Of a stretch of DNA of 64,000 nucleotides, positions 43,498 through 56,389 are shown piece after piece. The DNA is from Omphiscola glabra. Taxonomy: Eukaryota > Mollusca > Gastropoda > Lymnaeidae. Position numbers and translations under genes: made by a program. Under the pieces are notes generated by a model. It had not been told where the DNA came from. It searched no databases and worked only from the letters and a program-made list of their open reading frames with translations. The stretch's first letter is position 1, and each line of letters opens with the position of its first letter. The stretch is from assembly GCA_964017045.1 (NCBI GenBank), contig OZ024809.1, positions 14,204,307-14,268,306 of the forward strand, given 5' to 3'.

Positions 43498-46400
43498 GGT
43501 TCAGGTCTTGTGTTGTTAAAATCACTGATGTGTGCAATGATGAACCTGATCTGTCTTCAGTATTATCTGGGGTAATAGGGGAAGTAATTATTATATGGCT
43601 GTTAGGAAGAGTAATTCTTGGTTTCCACTGTGTTCCTAAGTGATGTGGGGGGAAATGGGGGAAGCAATTCTGTGTCTTCTGTTTACTTTTCACAGGTTGG
43701 CTAGTAGGGGAATTAATTAAGGTTCCTCCTTGTTTTGGCCCATGAAAATGAAAGTGAGAGCCAAGATTTATTTTCCAAACTGTTTAAAACTATTTGGTAA
43801 CAGTAATTTATTTTTAAAAATTCATAGTCAATTGATGGGACATTTTGTTTAAAAAATTGATTAATAATTTTGTTTGGGAATATTTAACATATTTATTTTA
43901 TGGAGATGATATTCACCCTAAGAAACAATTGAAAAATTCTATGAAGTCAGACTCTTTCAACCTTAGTCAAACTTTCCAGACCCGTAGAAAAAGTTGCCAC
44001 CGTAAAGAAAATCTTGGATCATAATTCTCCTGAGGAGCAGACAGAATAATTAAATGAGTTGTGGGGAAAAGGCTAGTGTTCATATGTGAAGGTAGTTCCC
44101 AAAGGGAGCATTTTCTTATGGAAGATTGTATTTGTAAACCTTCTGTCCGTGATGAATGTCATTGATGGTAACATTCCTAATGTTCCAAAGTATTATTGAT
44201 CTATTCAGGAGTGTTTGGCTTTTGAAGTTTTAAGATTTGGTTGGCGGGTACAAAAGATGAGCTTTCAATGTGTCCAGACAATTATACTGTCTCGTCACTG
44301 CTTGCTGATTCTAGTGAAGTTTTAAAATTATCATGTATAATTTTGGTCAGCCTCTGTTGGTTTAGTAAATCACCACTGCTGTGATTTAGATGTCAATTTG
44401 AAATTACACATTAACCCCAAGCAAGCAAAAATGTGCTTTCATGGAGAATGTGTGCATCAGCATCTTATCACTAAGAATCTGTCTGTGTTAATAAGCCAAC
44501 AGTTATGGATATAAAGGGCGGGGGGAAGAGAAAGACCCATGGCTTTTCTTTTTAGCACCCTGTGGTATTTTGTCCGAATACAGAAATTCTAATCTGTATC
44601 CATTAATGTATTTTCCATTATAATTTTTTGACGCTGTGCTTACATCAATATATTGGTTGATTAATCTAAGTTTCAGATATTTATTTAAGTTTCAGAGATT
44701 TATCTAAGTTTCAGAGATTCATCTAAGTTTTCAGAGATTCATCCAAGTTTCAGAGATTCATCTAAGTTTCAGAGATGTATCTAAGTTTCTATGAGGAAAG
44801 CTACTTGAGGACACTATTCCTTCTTAAACAAATAATTCATGATATAAGAAACCCCCCAATGAAAGCAAAATTAATGCATGAAGATTATTTGATGTGAACA
44901 AATTCTAATGGTAAAAATAGCCGGCATTTTTGTGTGGTAAAAAGGCTTACGGTAACTTATTTGTGAAAGGAGACGATTTTGTTTTATAAAGGATAGAGTA
45001 CTATGGGATGTGTTTAAAAGTGGTCAATATAATTGTTGTGTTGTGTCTTCAACATTGAGTGCTTAAAATATTTGAATGAACCCTTGAAATTAATTGCTGG
45101 ATGATTTATTTTGGTTAAGTTTGTATCATCTTTATCATTACTCAGATTCAGATTATGGTTAGCCATGCATTTTAGCTTTATATTACTGCAGTCATGAGAA
45201 AATTAATCATGATAGATTAACTTAAAAATATCATTTAATTTTTTTTTGTACTGCAGTCTAACTCTGTTTCTCAGATGTTTGTCAGGTGAACATTTTTGCC
45301 CCTCTCTTGATTAAATTTTTCCAGCACCCACAAGTAGTGGGATTAACATTATGTCACAAAATTATGCTTGACATAGAATTACTTTACATTATTCATCTCC
45401 CTTAGAAGTTTGAAATCTGAGCAAATAAGAGTTTTCCACACCAATGCATCAGAGCAGCAGGGTGTACATTTTTTTAAAGAAAATTATACACATAGCATAA
45501 ATGTTCCACTAAGTATTGACAAGCTTCATATCATATTGTGTCTTCTTCTCTTGTTTACAGTCAGGATATATTTTTATCCTCACGTTTCCGTCCACATGAG
45601 TTTACACATTACAATATTTTACTTTTTTTGTTTTGACTTGCTAATTTGTTAATTGTCCATCCAATCTTTATTCACACCGTTTGAAAGAATAATTGTCCTT
45701 ATACAAGCAATGTTTAATGATGAAATTTGATGTCCGTCCAGTCCATGAGTCATGTTTGAAATTTTGGCATTGCACTGAAAAAGCTGTGAATATTTTTATT
45801 ATTTTTTTAAACCTATTCATTTCACTGTGTTGATTTTCTTTCTCCTATACATTGACTGTAATTCTCTAAGCGCAACAGTCAGGTTTTCACAATTTATAGG
45901 TGACGCTACAAACCTAACACCGGTAACTTTTACACAAACTTAAAAACATTTGCTTTGATTAAATAACAGTAAATATAGTTTCTTCTTATGCAAAATAATT
46001 ACTTTTTTTTTTTGAACGTTAAAGAACAAAGAAAGCTCTAATATCAGAAGAATTGAATAAATTTTAGAAAATTACAGCAACTGAAGATTTCATCTGCTTC
46101 CTTAAAACGTACTGTTATTATTGTTAATTGGTAAGCCTCCTGAATAGCGGCCCTGGGAATAAGAAATTTGGATGAAGATCATAAAAGTTAATTAATACCG
46201 GTATAATTTAAAAAAAACTAACTTTTACATGATTCTAAAATAATGTTTCCCATGCCAAACCAGCAAAGATTCTCAGAGTCATACCATTTATAATTTTTCT
46301 TTAGCTAAAAGTACCATTAAAAAAAAAGTAGCCCTTAAAAAATCTACAAGATCAAAAATCAAGATTTAACAAGAGTCATGTTAGGTACAGATATCAGATG

Positions 46401-49369
46401 CTGAAATAGTTGTGATATTTCCATGACAACTTTCAGTAGATAAAGCAACCGTCCCAAGAGAACACTGCAACTCTCTGTGTCATCTGCTGATATCTACATT
46501 GGTATTTAAACCATTTTAATTTCATTGTCCTCAATCGTTGTTAGCCAGGAAGAAAATTCCATTATCGTGATTCTCAAGAGCAATATCTTGTATCATCTTT
46601 ACTTAGACCAACTGCTTATTTCTGTCAACAACTGTGGTTCAGTTTTGGTCCTTGTTGAAGGTGACATAGAAACACATGTGATAGATTTCATTCAACATTC
46701 CATTTTCTGTGGAATAAAACATGTATCAAACATACCGGCAGTTCTTAAACTTCAATGGTCTGCTGAAGATTACCAAATCATTCATATATTTGTGAGACAA
46801 ACCCCCTCATCCCACTACACAGTGAAGTTCAAGCCATCTCTGAATCCAATTCATTCATCATTTTTAAAAGTTTAAGAAATAAAATTCAAAATTACATTCA
46901 CCTGTTTAAAAAAACAAACAAACAACTAACTTTTCAGACCCCTTGTTATCCCAGTTTAAGAACTGCTGAGATAATAGTATATCGTTTTATGATAAAGTCA
47001 GATCTGAGATGTTTTTATGTGGTAATTACTGCTGACTTGGTTGGTACTACTAAGATAAACATTCCATTTTTTATGATGATCCTTATTTTTTAAATTTTTT
47101 CATGTATACATAAGTAATTAATGACATGCATTTTATGTGTAGATTATAAACATGTTGATTGGGCGATACCTTTATAAAAAAAATATATCATGCAGGTAGA
47201 AGTTATTGAAATAGTAATTGTGTCCATTGGAGATTACGCTTTCATTTTGTCCACATAGGTGAATATACAATTTTAGTGGCAGGCTTTGGCTTCAAAAATC
47301 TGCTGGCTATTTATATATTTAAAGTTCAGTGTACCGTTAATAAAGAAAATTTGTATTTTAAAATTTACATGATTAACTACCAGTCCAGACCCCTTGATAA
47401 AAAAACGTTAATTAAAATTAGTGTTCTGTTCTAACATATAGAAGGTTGATTTTTCTTAATGACTTAATGCCTTGATTTCATCTCAGCAGTAAACATTTTT
47501 TTATCATTGGTAATAAATCACTCTTTACAACATACAAAACAATTTGTTTGATTTCGTAATGAATGTTTAAATAAAAGCCTGATTTCTATAGATGGTCTCA
47601 ACTGAGTTATTTATGTCACTATATTTAATCTGTTAAAGTTAGAACTTTTTAAAAAGTAGGCTGAATTATTCCAATATACTAAATCAGCTGTTCATATAAT
47701 GCACCATATCCCCCCCCCCCCCCCATTGTTTATTGTACAGAGTTATTGATTTAGTGGATACTGAAAAAGATTTCAATTTGAAAATACAATTCTATTTTTC
47801 ATAAGATTATGACTAGTGAGATGTCATTATTGTCATGAGCTATATCTAAGAAATCAGTCTTAAGATGAACAGTTAGATGTCCAAACCTTTGGAAAAGTTT
47901 GACACTAGGTCTTTTTTTTAAGAAAAAAAGAAAAGAACCACAAACAAGTATACCAATTCCTGGTTTTAAATTCTCTATCGGCCATCACTGAACATTAGTC
48001 ATGTAAAGATTTAAGACATGATGAAAGGAAATAACTGTCACACATTATGTCAATATGGCTTTGAATAAACATTAAAAAAACTCAATAGTAAACAGTAAAG
48101 TGACAACAGAGGTAATAACAAAATATCTTCATGTTTTTTTTTTTTTTTATTATAAATAATAAATACATGATATTAATTCAAACAATGTACTTCATAAACA
48201 ATGTCAAAAGTAGTTGTGCTTTTAGAAGAAAAATGGATAGACACCTATCCACATTTAGTTTAGTAACTTAATATAAAAGTCCGTCAGTCGAAATCGACTA
48301 TGATGACTTTAATCATCGTATATGCTAATTGTGACCTTGGCTGTGGGTTTGCAGATGGCCAGTGAGACAGATTCTGGCTCTGAATTGTTCTTGTGCAGTA
48401 ACTTAAAATAGAGAATATTTAGCAAGCTAGCATTACTCTTACATCATCTATCAATACAATAAAACACATTCATTAAAAAATGGCTGTAAGAATAGAAAAT
48501 TTATAGTTTTATAACTACAACAGTTAGAGTTGACCAATTCAATAACTTATAATAACATACTAAAAGAATTAGTGATTCTTTTCCATCATTGACTTATTAG
48601 AAACATAGAAAGTCTTCCGATAGTTAAAAAATAAAATTCCAAACCCACTTGTTTTAGAATCAAAGAATATTTTGTCTTCTCTCTAAAGCTATCTTTAATT
48701 GAAGTCCTGTGTAAATTTTAATGATATTATCTTGAAATTATCAAGAAGAAGTATCAAAATGTTGTTTTAACAGCTGATAAAAAGAGTTGACAAATCTTCT
48801 GGTCTTTGATACCAAAGTTGGGTTGCAAAATGAAGTCCTCATTGTAATTTTGCAATCATGATGACTATGGTTAAATTTAACTGGAACAAGGTGTCTCATA
48901 CAAATAAAATCCGGGAATATCTGCCCACTGTGTAGTCAGATCAGAAACGGATCTCCGTTTATTGAATCAATTATTTTGCACAAGATGCTTCCTTGATTAA
49001 AAAAAATGAATATCCAAATGTTTATTGGTTATAATTTTAAGGCTCCAAGAGATAAGCTAAGATTACCATCTATACAGTCCAAATTCAATTGTACATTTCC
49101 CAAACCATGAAAAATATCAATTTGGTTAAACATTGATTTTTAAAAATTTAACATAAATACCAAAATTACAAGTGACAAATTAGTACAGAACTAAATCACT
49201 ACATTATAATACTTGGTATAAACAGTTAAACAGAAGATAACAGAATAAAATTATTGATATTAAATTTAAATTCAGGATGAGAACACAATATCTAATGCTC
49301 TTGAGAAACCCTTGTAGCTTTAAGAATTCTTTATTGTTCCTCTAAATGCTATTAGCAAAGAGACAACCT
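43498..49369. other. Non-coding region between DAW1 and CDC26
   Basis: AT-rich. Includes the 19-bp array, a hAT terminus relic near 46930-46965 (TTTAAGAACTGCTG) and a C-run. It may include the DAW1 3'UTR, whose end could not be set. Confidence 0.55.
44665..44790. repeat. Minisatellite, 19 bp x about 7, downstream of DAW1
   Basis: Unit TCTAAGTTTCAGAGATTCA, the same motif as 42190-42350. Confidence 0.9.
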
Positions 49370-49375
49370 TTTATT
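49370..49375 (-). promoter_or_regulatory. Candidate poly(A) signal of CDC26 (AATAAA)
   Basis: AATAAA on the minus strand about 125 nt past the CDC26 stop, after a CA repeat and C-run in the 3'UTR. A second AATAAA lies near 49329-49334. The choice between them is inferred from position only. Confidence 0.45.
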
Positions 49376-49497
49376 TGTGACGCAACACATTTTTTACAAA
49401 CTATGCAGTAAAGTATTTGTACATAACCCCCCCCCCCCCACACACACACACACACACACAAAATCTTACAGAGTTTTATGGATCTGGGGATTTGTGA

Positions 49498-49719
49498 TTA
49501 GTGAGGTAATGTAGAGGGCTGCGGCAAAGGCTTTGGATCATAACCAATTCTGGCATGAATGATCTCCATCCGGCTCTTGGTGGAGTACATCTCTGGTGTT
49601 AGAATCTGATCTGCTTTGTTGGAAATCTTGGCAGCAGCATCTCTCTCCTTTTTTATTGCCTCATACTCATCTAAATCAGCTATCTTTAATTCGATCCGGG
49701 TAGGCTTTCTTCGTATCAT
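49498..49719 (-). CDS. CDC26: CDC26 (anaphase-promoting complex subunit 12), single coding exon
   Basis: A 73-residue protein starting MIRRKPTRIELKI and carrying the conserved RIGYDPKP near the C-terminus. These match the two conserved blocks of CDC26: the N-terminal RRKPTR segment that binds the APC6/CDC16 TPR groove, and the RIGYxPxP block. Human CDC26 is about 85 residues, so this copy is slightly shorter, lacking length in the linker and tail. The middle is predicted helical and rich in K/E/D/A. An acceptor (TTCACAG) lies 18 nt upstream of the ATG, at 49738-49740, so a non-coding 5' exon should lie further upstream on the minus strand. The family's role is stabilising the APC/C ubiquitin ligase scaffold. 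No neighbouring gene in the window is functionally related. Confidence 0.93.
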   Translation of the reverse strand: MIRRKPTRIELKIADLDEYEAIKKERDAAAKISNKADQILTPEMYSTKSRMEIIHARIGYDPKPLPQPSTLPH

Positions 49720-50650
49720 GGCAAAGTTCAGTTTGTTCTGTGAACAACAAAATTATTACTGAAACTGAAATTAAAATAATAATGCTCTCAAACAGAATAA
49801 GAGTGTAGGACCTAAAATTTACAATGATTTAGCCTACAGCACAGTATTAATTAGTAGAATAGTCCTACAATATGAAAAGTAAGTCAGAAAGCAATAACAA
49901 AATTAAATTACATTAAATTTACAATAATCATTTGTCAATTTCATCCCAGACCATGACGTAAAAATAAGCTTACATCTGTTTGATGCTTTACTTTATAAAA
50001 TAAATAAATAATACTTCATACCCTACCTGACCTGGAGTAGGCCCTGCCCAATGCCTATAATGGCTATGGAGTTTGACTCGTTATTAATTTAAAAAATAGT
50101 ACAAAACTAAGCTGAGGTGGGATCCTGATTATTTAATTTTATAACTAGTTAGCAGTAGGCTATAAGAAAGTAATAACTTAAACTTGACAGGGTGGTTACT
50201 GTTTCTGCCCCCTATGCAGCAGGTACATTATCATAACTTAGACTTAATGATTAAGAATAAATAAATAATTATTTACATCTTATAGGCTTTTAGGCTGTTA
50301 GCCTAATTTTAAAAATTTCTATTAAATAGTATTGAGTATAATTATAATTAGCTTCCGAGACAAATAAATATACTATTATTACTAATTACTAATAAACTGA
50401 TACGGTATATGAAGCCATTTCATTTTTATTTGCCGATAATTTGGGTTGGTCGCCACTTGACATCTTTTCAAACTCAAACAGTTTCAGTTGAGTGTCCTGC
50501 CTAGACTCAAGTCCTAGTCAACTTGCATATCATTAGTTATTAGTTTGAATAGCCTTGAATAGGCATAGGACTCACTACTACTCTAGTATTACTATTAATA
50601 AATATACTAGTCTAATTGTAATAAATAGATGAGCAGCAAAAGCAATGATT

Positions 50651-50880
50651 GAAATATTGGCTGATGTGTAGTTGTGTGTCCGTGGCAAGGGAGAGGGTCA
50701 AAACCCTGTTAGGGAGAGGGTCAAAACACTGTTAGGGAGAGGGTCAAAACCGGGTTAGGGAGGAATTTAGGGTTCAGGTTAGGGTGAGGGATAGATTTAG
50801 ATCATTTTTTCATTTTTAAAAACTTTTTAATCGTCATGGTAAAAAACGCGGACACATAACTACACATTTACCGAAATATT
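50651..50880. mobile_element. TIR element with TTAGGG-like core
   Basis: AAATATTGGCTGATGTGTAG and GTGTGTCCG at the left pair imperfectly with CGGACACATAACTACACATT and ACCGAAATATT at the right. The interior holds about four GTTAGGG units separated by AGAGGGTCAAAAC. A related piece is at 62655-62770. Confidence 0.6.
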
Positions 50881-53439
50881 TACTGAGTAACTTCGATCCT
50901 TTCCTTGCCCTCTCCTCTGTGACTCTTAATGAACTTAATGATGACTCATAATTTCATAAGTCATAATCAATGATAAATTGATAATCTAATTCAAGATTCA
51001 AACTAATCAAAATCAAAGAAATATTAAATTTAAAGATTTTTGGACCTGTTCTTGATTTGACATGAGGCTAGTCAACGTTAACGTACAAGCGGCAATCGCC
51101 AGTGCTGTACAAGTTTAAAAAAAAAAATCATACTCACCTAATTACTAAATTAAATACGGTAGCAAATATGATAAAACATCGCGGGGATTCGACTTTCACC
51201 TTTTTATTATTTTTATTTAAAACTAAATCTGCATTATTCCCCCTTTCAGGTAGCTCGGTAAAATGTTCCGGTATGCTTAACCGATAGAGCTAATACATTA
51301 CGTTTACTTATTAATTTTTTCCGCAATGAGTTTCAATAACCTATTGTAAAATTGCAGTGGGCACGGCGGTTTTACACTTAAAAGAAATTTGTTAACCATT
51401 GAGACTTTGAGACTTTATAGAATACACAGATAGTACATTAATGATTTAATACATTAAATCTTGACAAATGCATAATCATAATGTTATGTACAAACTTTAT
51501 TAAATAAGCTTACCCAAGTCATACAAATCGACAAGATATAATATTATATGCAGAGTTAGTAGATTAAAATCCAACACTTCTGCATCTATGAAATCTATGA
51601 AAGAAATAATTTTCGGTATGAAGCATGGTATGATGAAGTTAGAAACTTGATCTGTTTATTCGTAAATCAATTTATGTGTGTTTCAATTACATAAATAACC
51701 AAATTAAATTTCGTATTTAGGCAACTATAAGTCTTCGATATTTATCCTGCTACCGGAGGCATAAGGCTGCTAGAAATGCTAATTCACAAAAACATTTTTA
51801 AAAAAATAATTTTATTGGGGATTCAGATTGTTTATTATGGGATATTAAAAAAAGAAACGCATAGGATCATAGGAGAAATGAAAACAAAACAATTTGAAAA
51901 CATATTGCTACTGAGCAATAACTATATTAAAATTATAGCCTAACAGCGGTAAGTAAGTAATCAGGAGCTGCCAATTTTCGGAACAGTAGGACAGTTAATC
52001 CAAAAGCCAATATTGTAACAAGATAAGTCTTAAATATACGGATCATCATATATACCGAGCGTAGTGATATTTCATTGGTTTCTCTCCCTGTAATCGGTTA
52101 AAGCACCGGTTACTCTTCTTTTTAAAAAGTATTATAAAATAGACCATTTAGCCGTTTTATAATAAATATTTTTGTTTTATTGTTGTAAACATTTTTCTCT
52201 CTCCCCCTCCCGCGAGAGCTGGCTAAAAGGAACAGTCGGAACACACTCCTCCAAATAGGTCACTGAATCCCATGTACTTCACAAAGAGAAGGAGCACCAA
52301 AATCATCTTTGCACTGGTTCGCCTCGGGCGGCACTTTTTCTATTTACTGGGGGGGGGGGGGGGGGCGCTGTTTTCAAGTTCGCCGCGGGCGCTGCCTTTC
52401 CGCGGCATGGCTCTGCACCGCTAAACAAAAAAATGACATTTATGTAAAAAGATTAACCAAGGGCTACTACTCTATTAGCTAGGCGTGCATTGATCGTTAA
52501 CATTATATTATTTCTTGTTCCCCTTGTTATAAAGGCAATCATTTATCACACATGTGTGTGTACATGTAAGGGATTTGGCATTTACCAATTTTCTTGATAT
52601 TTTCTAAATACTTTTAGTGGCTGGAGTTCCACGCAAAAAAAAAAAAACACCAAAAATCTCTGCATTTGGCAAAAATTGCCATCCTCAATATCAAGAGGGC
52701 AGCTACCTATGCACACCATTCCTTTGCTACGGATGAGTGCTGACACCACCGTTGTTAGGTAGGCTAACTATGCTTTTTTAATTATTCTATCACTATGGAC
52801 CCGTGTTACATGTTAGTTCCTTAAACTTTTTTAACATATACCTCCGTACTTTCCAGGTATCGATTTTTTCCTCCGTAGTTTTAATGAGATACACGTATAA
52901 TATTCCGTTCGAGGTCTGTATATATGGGCCTAAATTTAATTGATGACAAACAAGTAATACAACACCGTTTGGACGCAGGTGTTCACTGCTGCAACTAAAC
53001 AACGTGGATGGGTCAAGACAGCTACATGGTGAACAGTGCCGGGGCTAGAAAGTGTCACAAATGGCGATGATCTATTTTCAGTAGTTTTCAAGTTTCTAAG
53101 AAACGAGACTTTCTATTAATTTTTAAGTATAAATCTAAAAAATGTAAAATAGGTATCTAATATTTGATAATATTTTATAAATTGCCCAAACTTTATTTGA
53201 ACTCAACCTCTTTACAATGGCAAATTTTTAATAGAATTGTTTCTTGTAGGTCACCGAAACCAATACCGTAATTCTATGATGGAAAATTCCTAAAAGTAAA
53301 AGCATTAAGATATACATGTATTGATTAACAGTTACACTATTTTCTTGCTAATTAATACGCAAACTCTTGAATCATTTCGGTATATCCAAATAAATTTGTT
53401 ATCCAATTATTTATTTATCCTTTATGATTGTTATCCTGT
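50881..53439. other. No gene seen
   Basis: AT-rich, with a G-run at about 52350-52367 inside a GC-rich CGCCTCGGGCGGCAC segment that may be a MITE relic. The CDC26 5' non-coding exon may lie here or at 49.8-50.6 kb. Confidence 0.45.
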
Positions 53440-53790
53440 TAAATTTGTTATCCTAATAAATTTTGTTATCTAATAAATTTTGTTATCCTAATAAATTTTG
53501 TTATCCTAATAAATTTTGTTATCCTAATAAATTTTGTTATCCTAATAAATTTTGTTATCCTAATAAATTTTGTTATCCTAATAAATTTTGTTATCCTAAT
53601 AAATTTTGTTATCCTAATAAATTTTGTTATCCTAATAAATTTTGTTATCCTAATAAATTTTGTTATCCTAATAAATTTTGTTATCCTAATAAATTTTGTT
53701 ATCCTAATAAACTTTGTTATCCTAATAAATTTTGTTATCCTAATAAATTTTGTTATCCTAATAAATTTTGTTATCCTAATAAATTTGATA
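53440..53790. repeat. Minisatellite, 18 bp x about 20, followed by poly-A
   Basis: Unit CCTAATAAATTTTGTTAT, nearly invariant, ending in a 15-bp A run. Open in several frames by periodicity. Confidence 0.96.
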
Positions 53791-54024
53791 AAAAAAAAAA
53801 AAAAACCCGACCTTGCAAAGATTGTCATTTTCGTCAGCCAGTTCTAACTTACAAACTTTGACAGGGTCTTCCGCTCCACCTTATATTTCGTCGTGTTCAT
53901 TATTGTACTACATCTTCAATCCTTTAGCCCACGAGGCCCAAGCGGCCCTGACCTTGGCAAAATGAAATAAACCAGCATTATCTAAGGACAATGCATTGAC
54001 AGATAAGGGCTCCTGTCTCCGATG

Positions 54025-54163
54025 CAGAGGCGTAACTGGGTTTTTGACGCCCTTGGCTAATTTATTTTTGGCGCCCTTGGTATTTAAATAAAAATTTAAA
54101 AAATTAGAGATTTAGCGGCGCCCTTTTGAACTGGCGCAAAGACAAGCCGTTGTTACGCCATTG
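54025..54163. mobile_element. hAT MITE (CAGAGGCGTAA variant)
   Basis: Ends CAGAGGCGTAA and TTACGCCATTG, flanked by CTCCGATG and CTCCGAAG (7 of 8 match). Confidence 0.8.
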
Positions 54164-54239
54164 CTCCGAAGGGCCCTTAGCCCCTAAGTCCTCAATCCAT
54201 GCATGCATCACAGCCAGGAAAAATTCGAGGGCAAACACG

Positions 54240-54465
54240 TGATGAGGCGATAGTGTTTAATGTCATAAACACGGGATGACGCGATATTGTTCAATGTCAT
54301 AAACACGTGATGACGCGATAGTGTTTAATGTCATAAACACGTGATGACGCGATAGTGTTTAATGTCATAAACACGTGATGACGCGATAGTGTTCAATGTC
54401 ATAAACACGTGATGACGCGATAGTGTTCAATGTCATAAACACGTGATGACGCGATAGTGTTCAAT
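54240..54465. repeat. Minisatellite, 34 bp x about 7
   Basis: Units of CGTGATGACGCGATAGTGTT plus TAATGTCATAAACA. Confidence 0.95.
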
Positions 54466-54539
54466 GCCATAGTACTCGTAGCAGCATGGGCGGGTTTACC
54501 AAACAAAACCGTGTAACTGAGCAATGAAACTTTGTTGGA

Positions 54540-54905
54540 GCAATAAAACTGTGTATTAGAGCAATGAAACCATGTATTGGAGCAATGAAACTGTGTATTG
54601 GAGCAATGAAACTGTGTATTGGAGCAATGAAACCGTGTATTTGAGCAATGAAACGTGTATTGGAGCAATGAAACTGTGTATTGGAGCAATGAAACCATGT
54701 ATTGGAGCAATGAAACTGTGTATTGGAGCAATGAAACTGTGTATTGGAGCAATGAAACCATGCATTGGAGCAATGAAACTGTGTATTGGAGCAATGAAAC
54801 AATGTATTGGAGCAATGAAACATTGTATTGGAGCAATGAAACCATGTATTGGAGCAATGAAACCATGTATTGGAGCATTGAAACTGTGTATTGGAGCAAT
54901 GAAAC
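54540..54905. repeat. Minisatellite, 21 bp x about 17
   Basis: Unit GAGCAATGAAACTGTGTATTG broken across repeats, e.g. GAGCAATGAAACTGTGTATT then G. Confidence 0.95.
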
Positions 54906-55058
54906 CCCAAGAATTGACGTAAAATCAAATAATTGAAATTATAATTTCAATATTAAAGAAATTTATTGAAGTTAGACTACTAATAAAAGGTACTTAAATT
55001 ATATGCTTGGAATGTCTCAAATTAAAATTAATCTATTTTAAATTAATCTTAAAGAAAT

Positions 55059-55293
55059 GTGACTTTTTTTCCTGTGACTTTTTTGTGCGAATTTTTTTTC
55101 TACAATCGAATTCTTGGTCTTTTCAGCCGTAGTCTCCTTGACACTCTAGGGCAACTATCAGCCATGGTCTCCTTGGCACCCCATGGCAGTTACCAGCCAT
55201 GGTCTCTTTGGCACCTTATGTCAACTATCAGTACGACTGAACGATTGTAGCGAAAAAGGCACAGAAAAAAAGGCACAGGAAAAAAGTCACAAA
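55059..55293. mobile_element. Inverted element with GTGACTTTTTTCC ends
   Basis: Left TGTGACTTTTTTTCCTGTGA pairs with right CACAGGAAAAAAGTCACA. Related motifs recur at 56390-56650, 58485-58525, 60100-61015, 61410 and 61960. Confidence 0.6.
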
Positions 55294-55469
55294 ATATGTT
55301 TCATATAAACTCCTAAGTTTCAGTGTGTTTTTTTGTAAGTCCATAAATATGCTTAGTTACAGAAATAAACAAAAAATGGCTGTAGCTTATTCAGATCGTG
55401 TTTTGATTCTCGTTTGGGATTAAGTTTTTAGGATTAATTATGGATATAGTTATTGATATTATATATACA

Positions 55470-55655
55470 CAGGGCCGACCCTAACAATTGCGGGGCCCTA
55501 TGCGAAACGGATTGCACGGGGCCCTTTCTGGGTAGGAATAAGGATAATAAGTGAAAATTAAGATTTTGTATTAGAAAATAAATTCGGGGCGGGGCCTATG
55601 AAAGTGCGGGACCCACTGCGGCCGCATAGGTTGCAATGGCCTAAGGCCGGCCCTG
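55470..55655. mobile_element. hAT MITE (CAGGGCCG family), intact
   Basis: Ends CAGGGCCGACCCTAA and TAAGGCCGGCCCTG, with a perfect 8-bp duplication TATATACA on both sides. Confidence 0.9.
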
Positions 55656-55989
55656 TATATACACATTATAATTCAAACATTTAATAATACGATTTATTAT
55701 TACTTAGTTATACAAGCGTGTGTGTGTGTGTGTGTGTTATTTGTGTTATGTATACATATTACAATCACACATTTAATTCTACGATTTATTCAAAATTATT
55801 TACATTGCTATGCATGAAGCAAGTAAACACGAATGTTATTACAGATTGAATAACAATAAATGGGAGTCCGCGATTTGTCATTAGAATCTTACGTCTGATC
55901 TCATCGATACATCTCACATAGTAGAGGAAAAACGGAAAGCAATGGACATTGAGTGGTGGTACAAGTTTACTGATAACTTTATTCAGAAA

Positions 55990-56153
55990 CAGTGGCGTAG
56001 CGAACTTAACTCGCGCCCGGGGCACAATACCTTTTTAGCGCCCCCCCTATTCGAAAACCATACAATATTATAGTAAAATATACCATTTGGTGCCCCTTTG
56101 TGAGTAGCGCCCGGGGCATGATGCCCCCCTTGCCCCCCCTCACTACGCCACTG
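55990..56153. mobile_element. hAT MITE (CAGTGGCGTAG family), intact
   Basis: Terminal inverted repeats CAGTGGCGTAG and CTACGCCACTG, flanked by a perfect 8-bp target duplication TTCAGAAA. An 8-bp duplication and CAG ends are hallmarks of the hAT superfamily. Confidence 0.9.
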
Positions 56154-56261
56154 TTCAGAAAAGCATTAAGGACCTCAATGCGCGTTGGACAGAAAGATAA
56201 GAAAAAAAAAACTTTTGTTCCCCAATCTTGTCCGACTTCACCCAGCTGCTCACCCAGCTGC

Positions 56262-56372
56262 TCACCCAGCTGTTGTACAATCACATACCTGTAATCACAT
56301 TAAAACAAGGGAGTGTGGTCGGACGGAAAAATGTACAAATTCATTTGTTCCTTACTCTTGTCAGAATTTATT
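56262..56372 (-). repeat. Dispersed repeat, inverted copy of 62024-62140
   Basis: The reverse complement shares GGAACAAATGAATTTGTACA, GTCCGACCACACTC and GTGATTACAGGTATGT with 62024-62140, in the same order. Confidence 0.75.
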
Positions 56373-56389
56373 TATAATATCTGATAGCG

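Noticed and set aside
46525..46875. 116-codon ORF downstream of DAW1
   Set aside because: Starts at a TTG rather than ATG, no recognisable family, AT-rich context; kept as non-coding.
48283..48420. Possible retroposon with GTCAGTCGAAATCGACTATG
   Set aside because: Single copy in the window with no tail, boxes or duplication that I could verify.
50690..50800. True telomere end
   Set aside because: Only a few interrupted TTAGGG-like units inside an inverted-repeat element, with unique sequence on both sides.
53463..53861. ORF with repeated FCYPNK
   Set aside because: 18-bp minisatellite artefact, mirrored by an ORF on the other strand.
54399..54936. Several overlapping ORFs at the 21-bp array
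   Set aside because: Open in multiple frames on both strands; repeat artefact.
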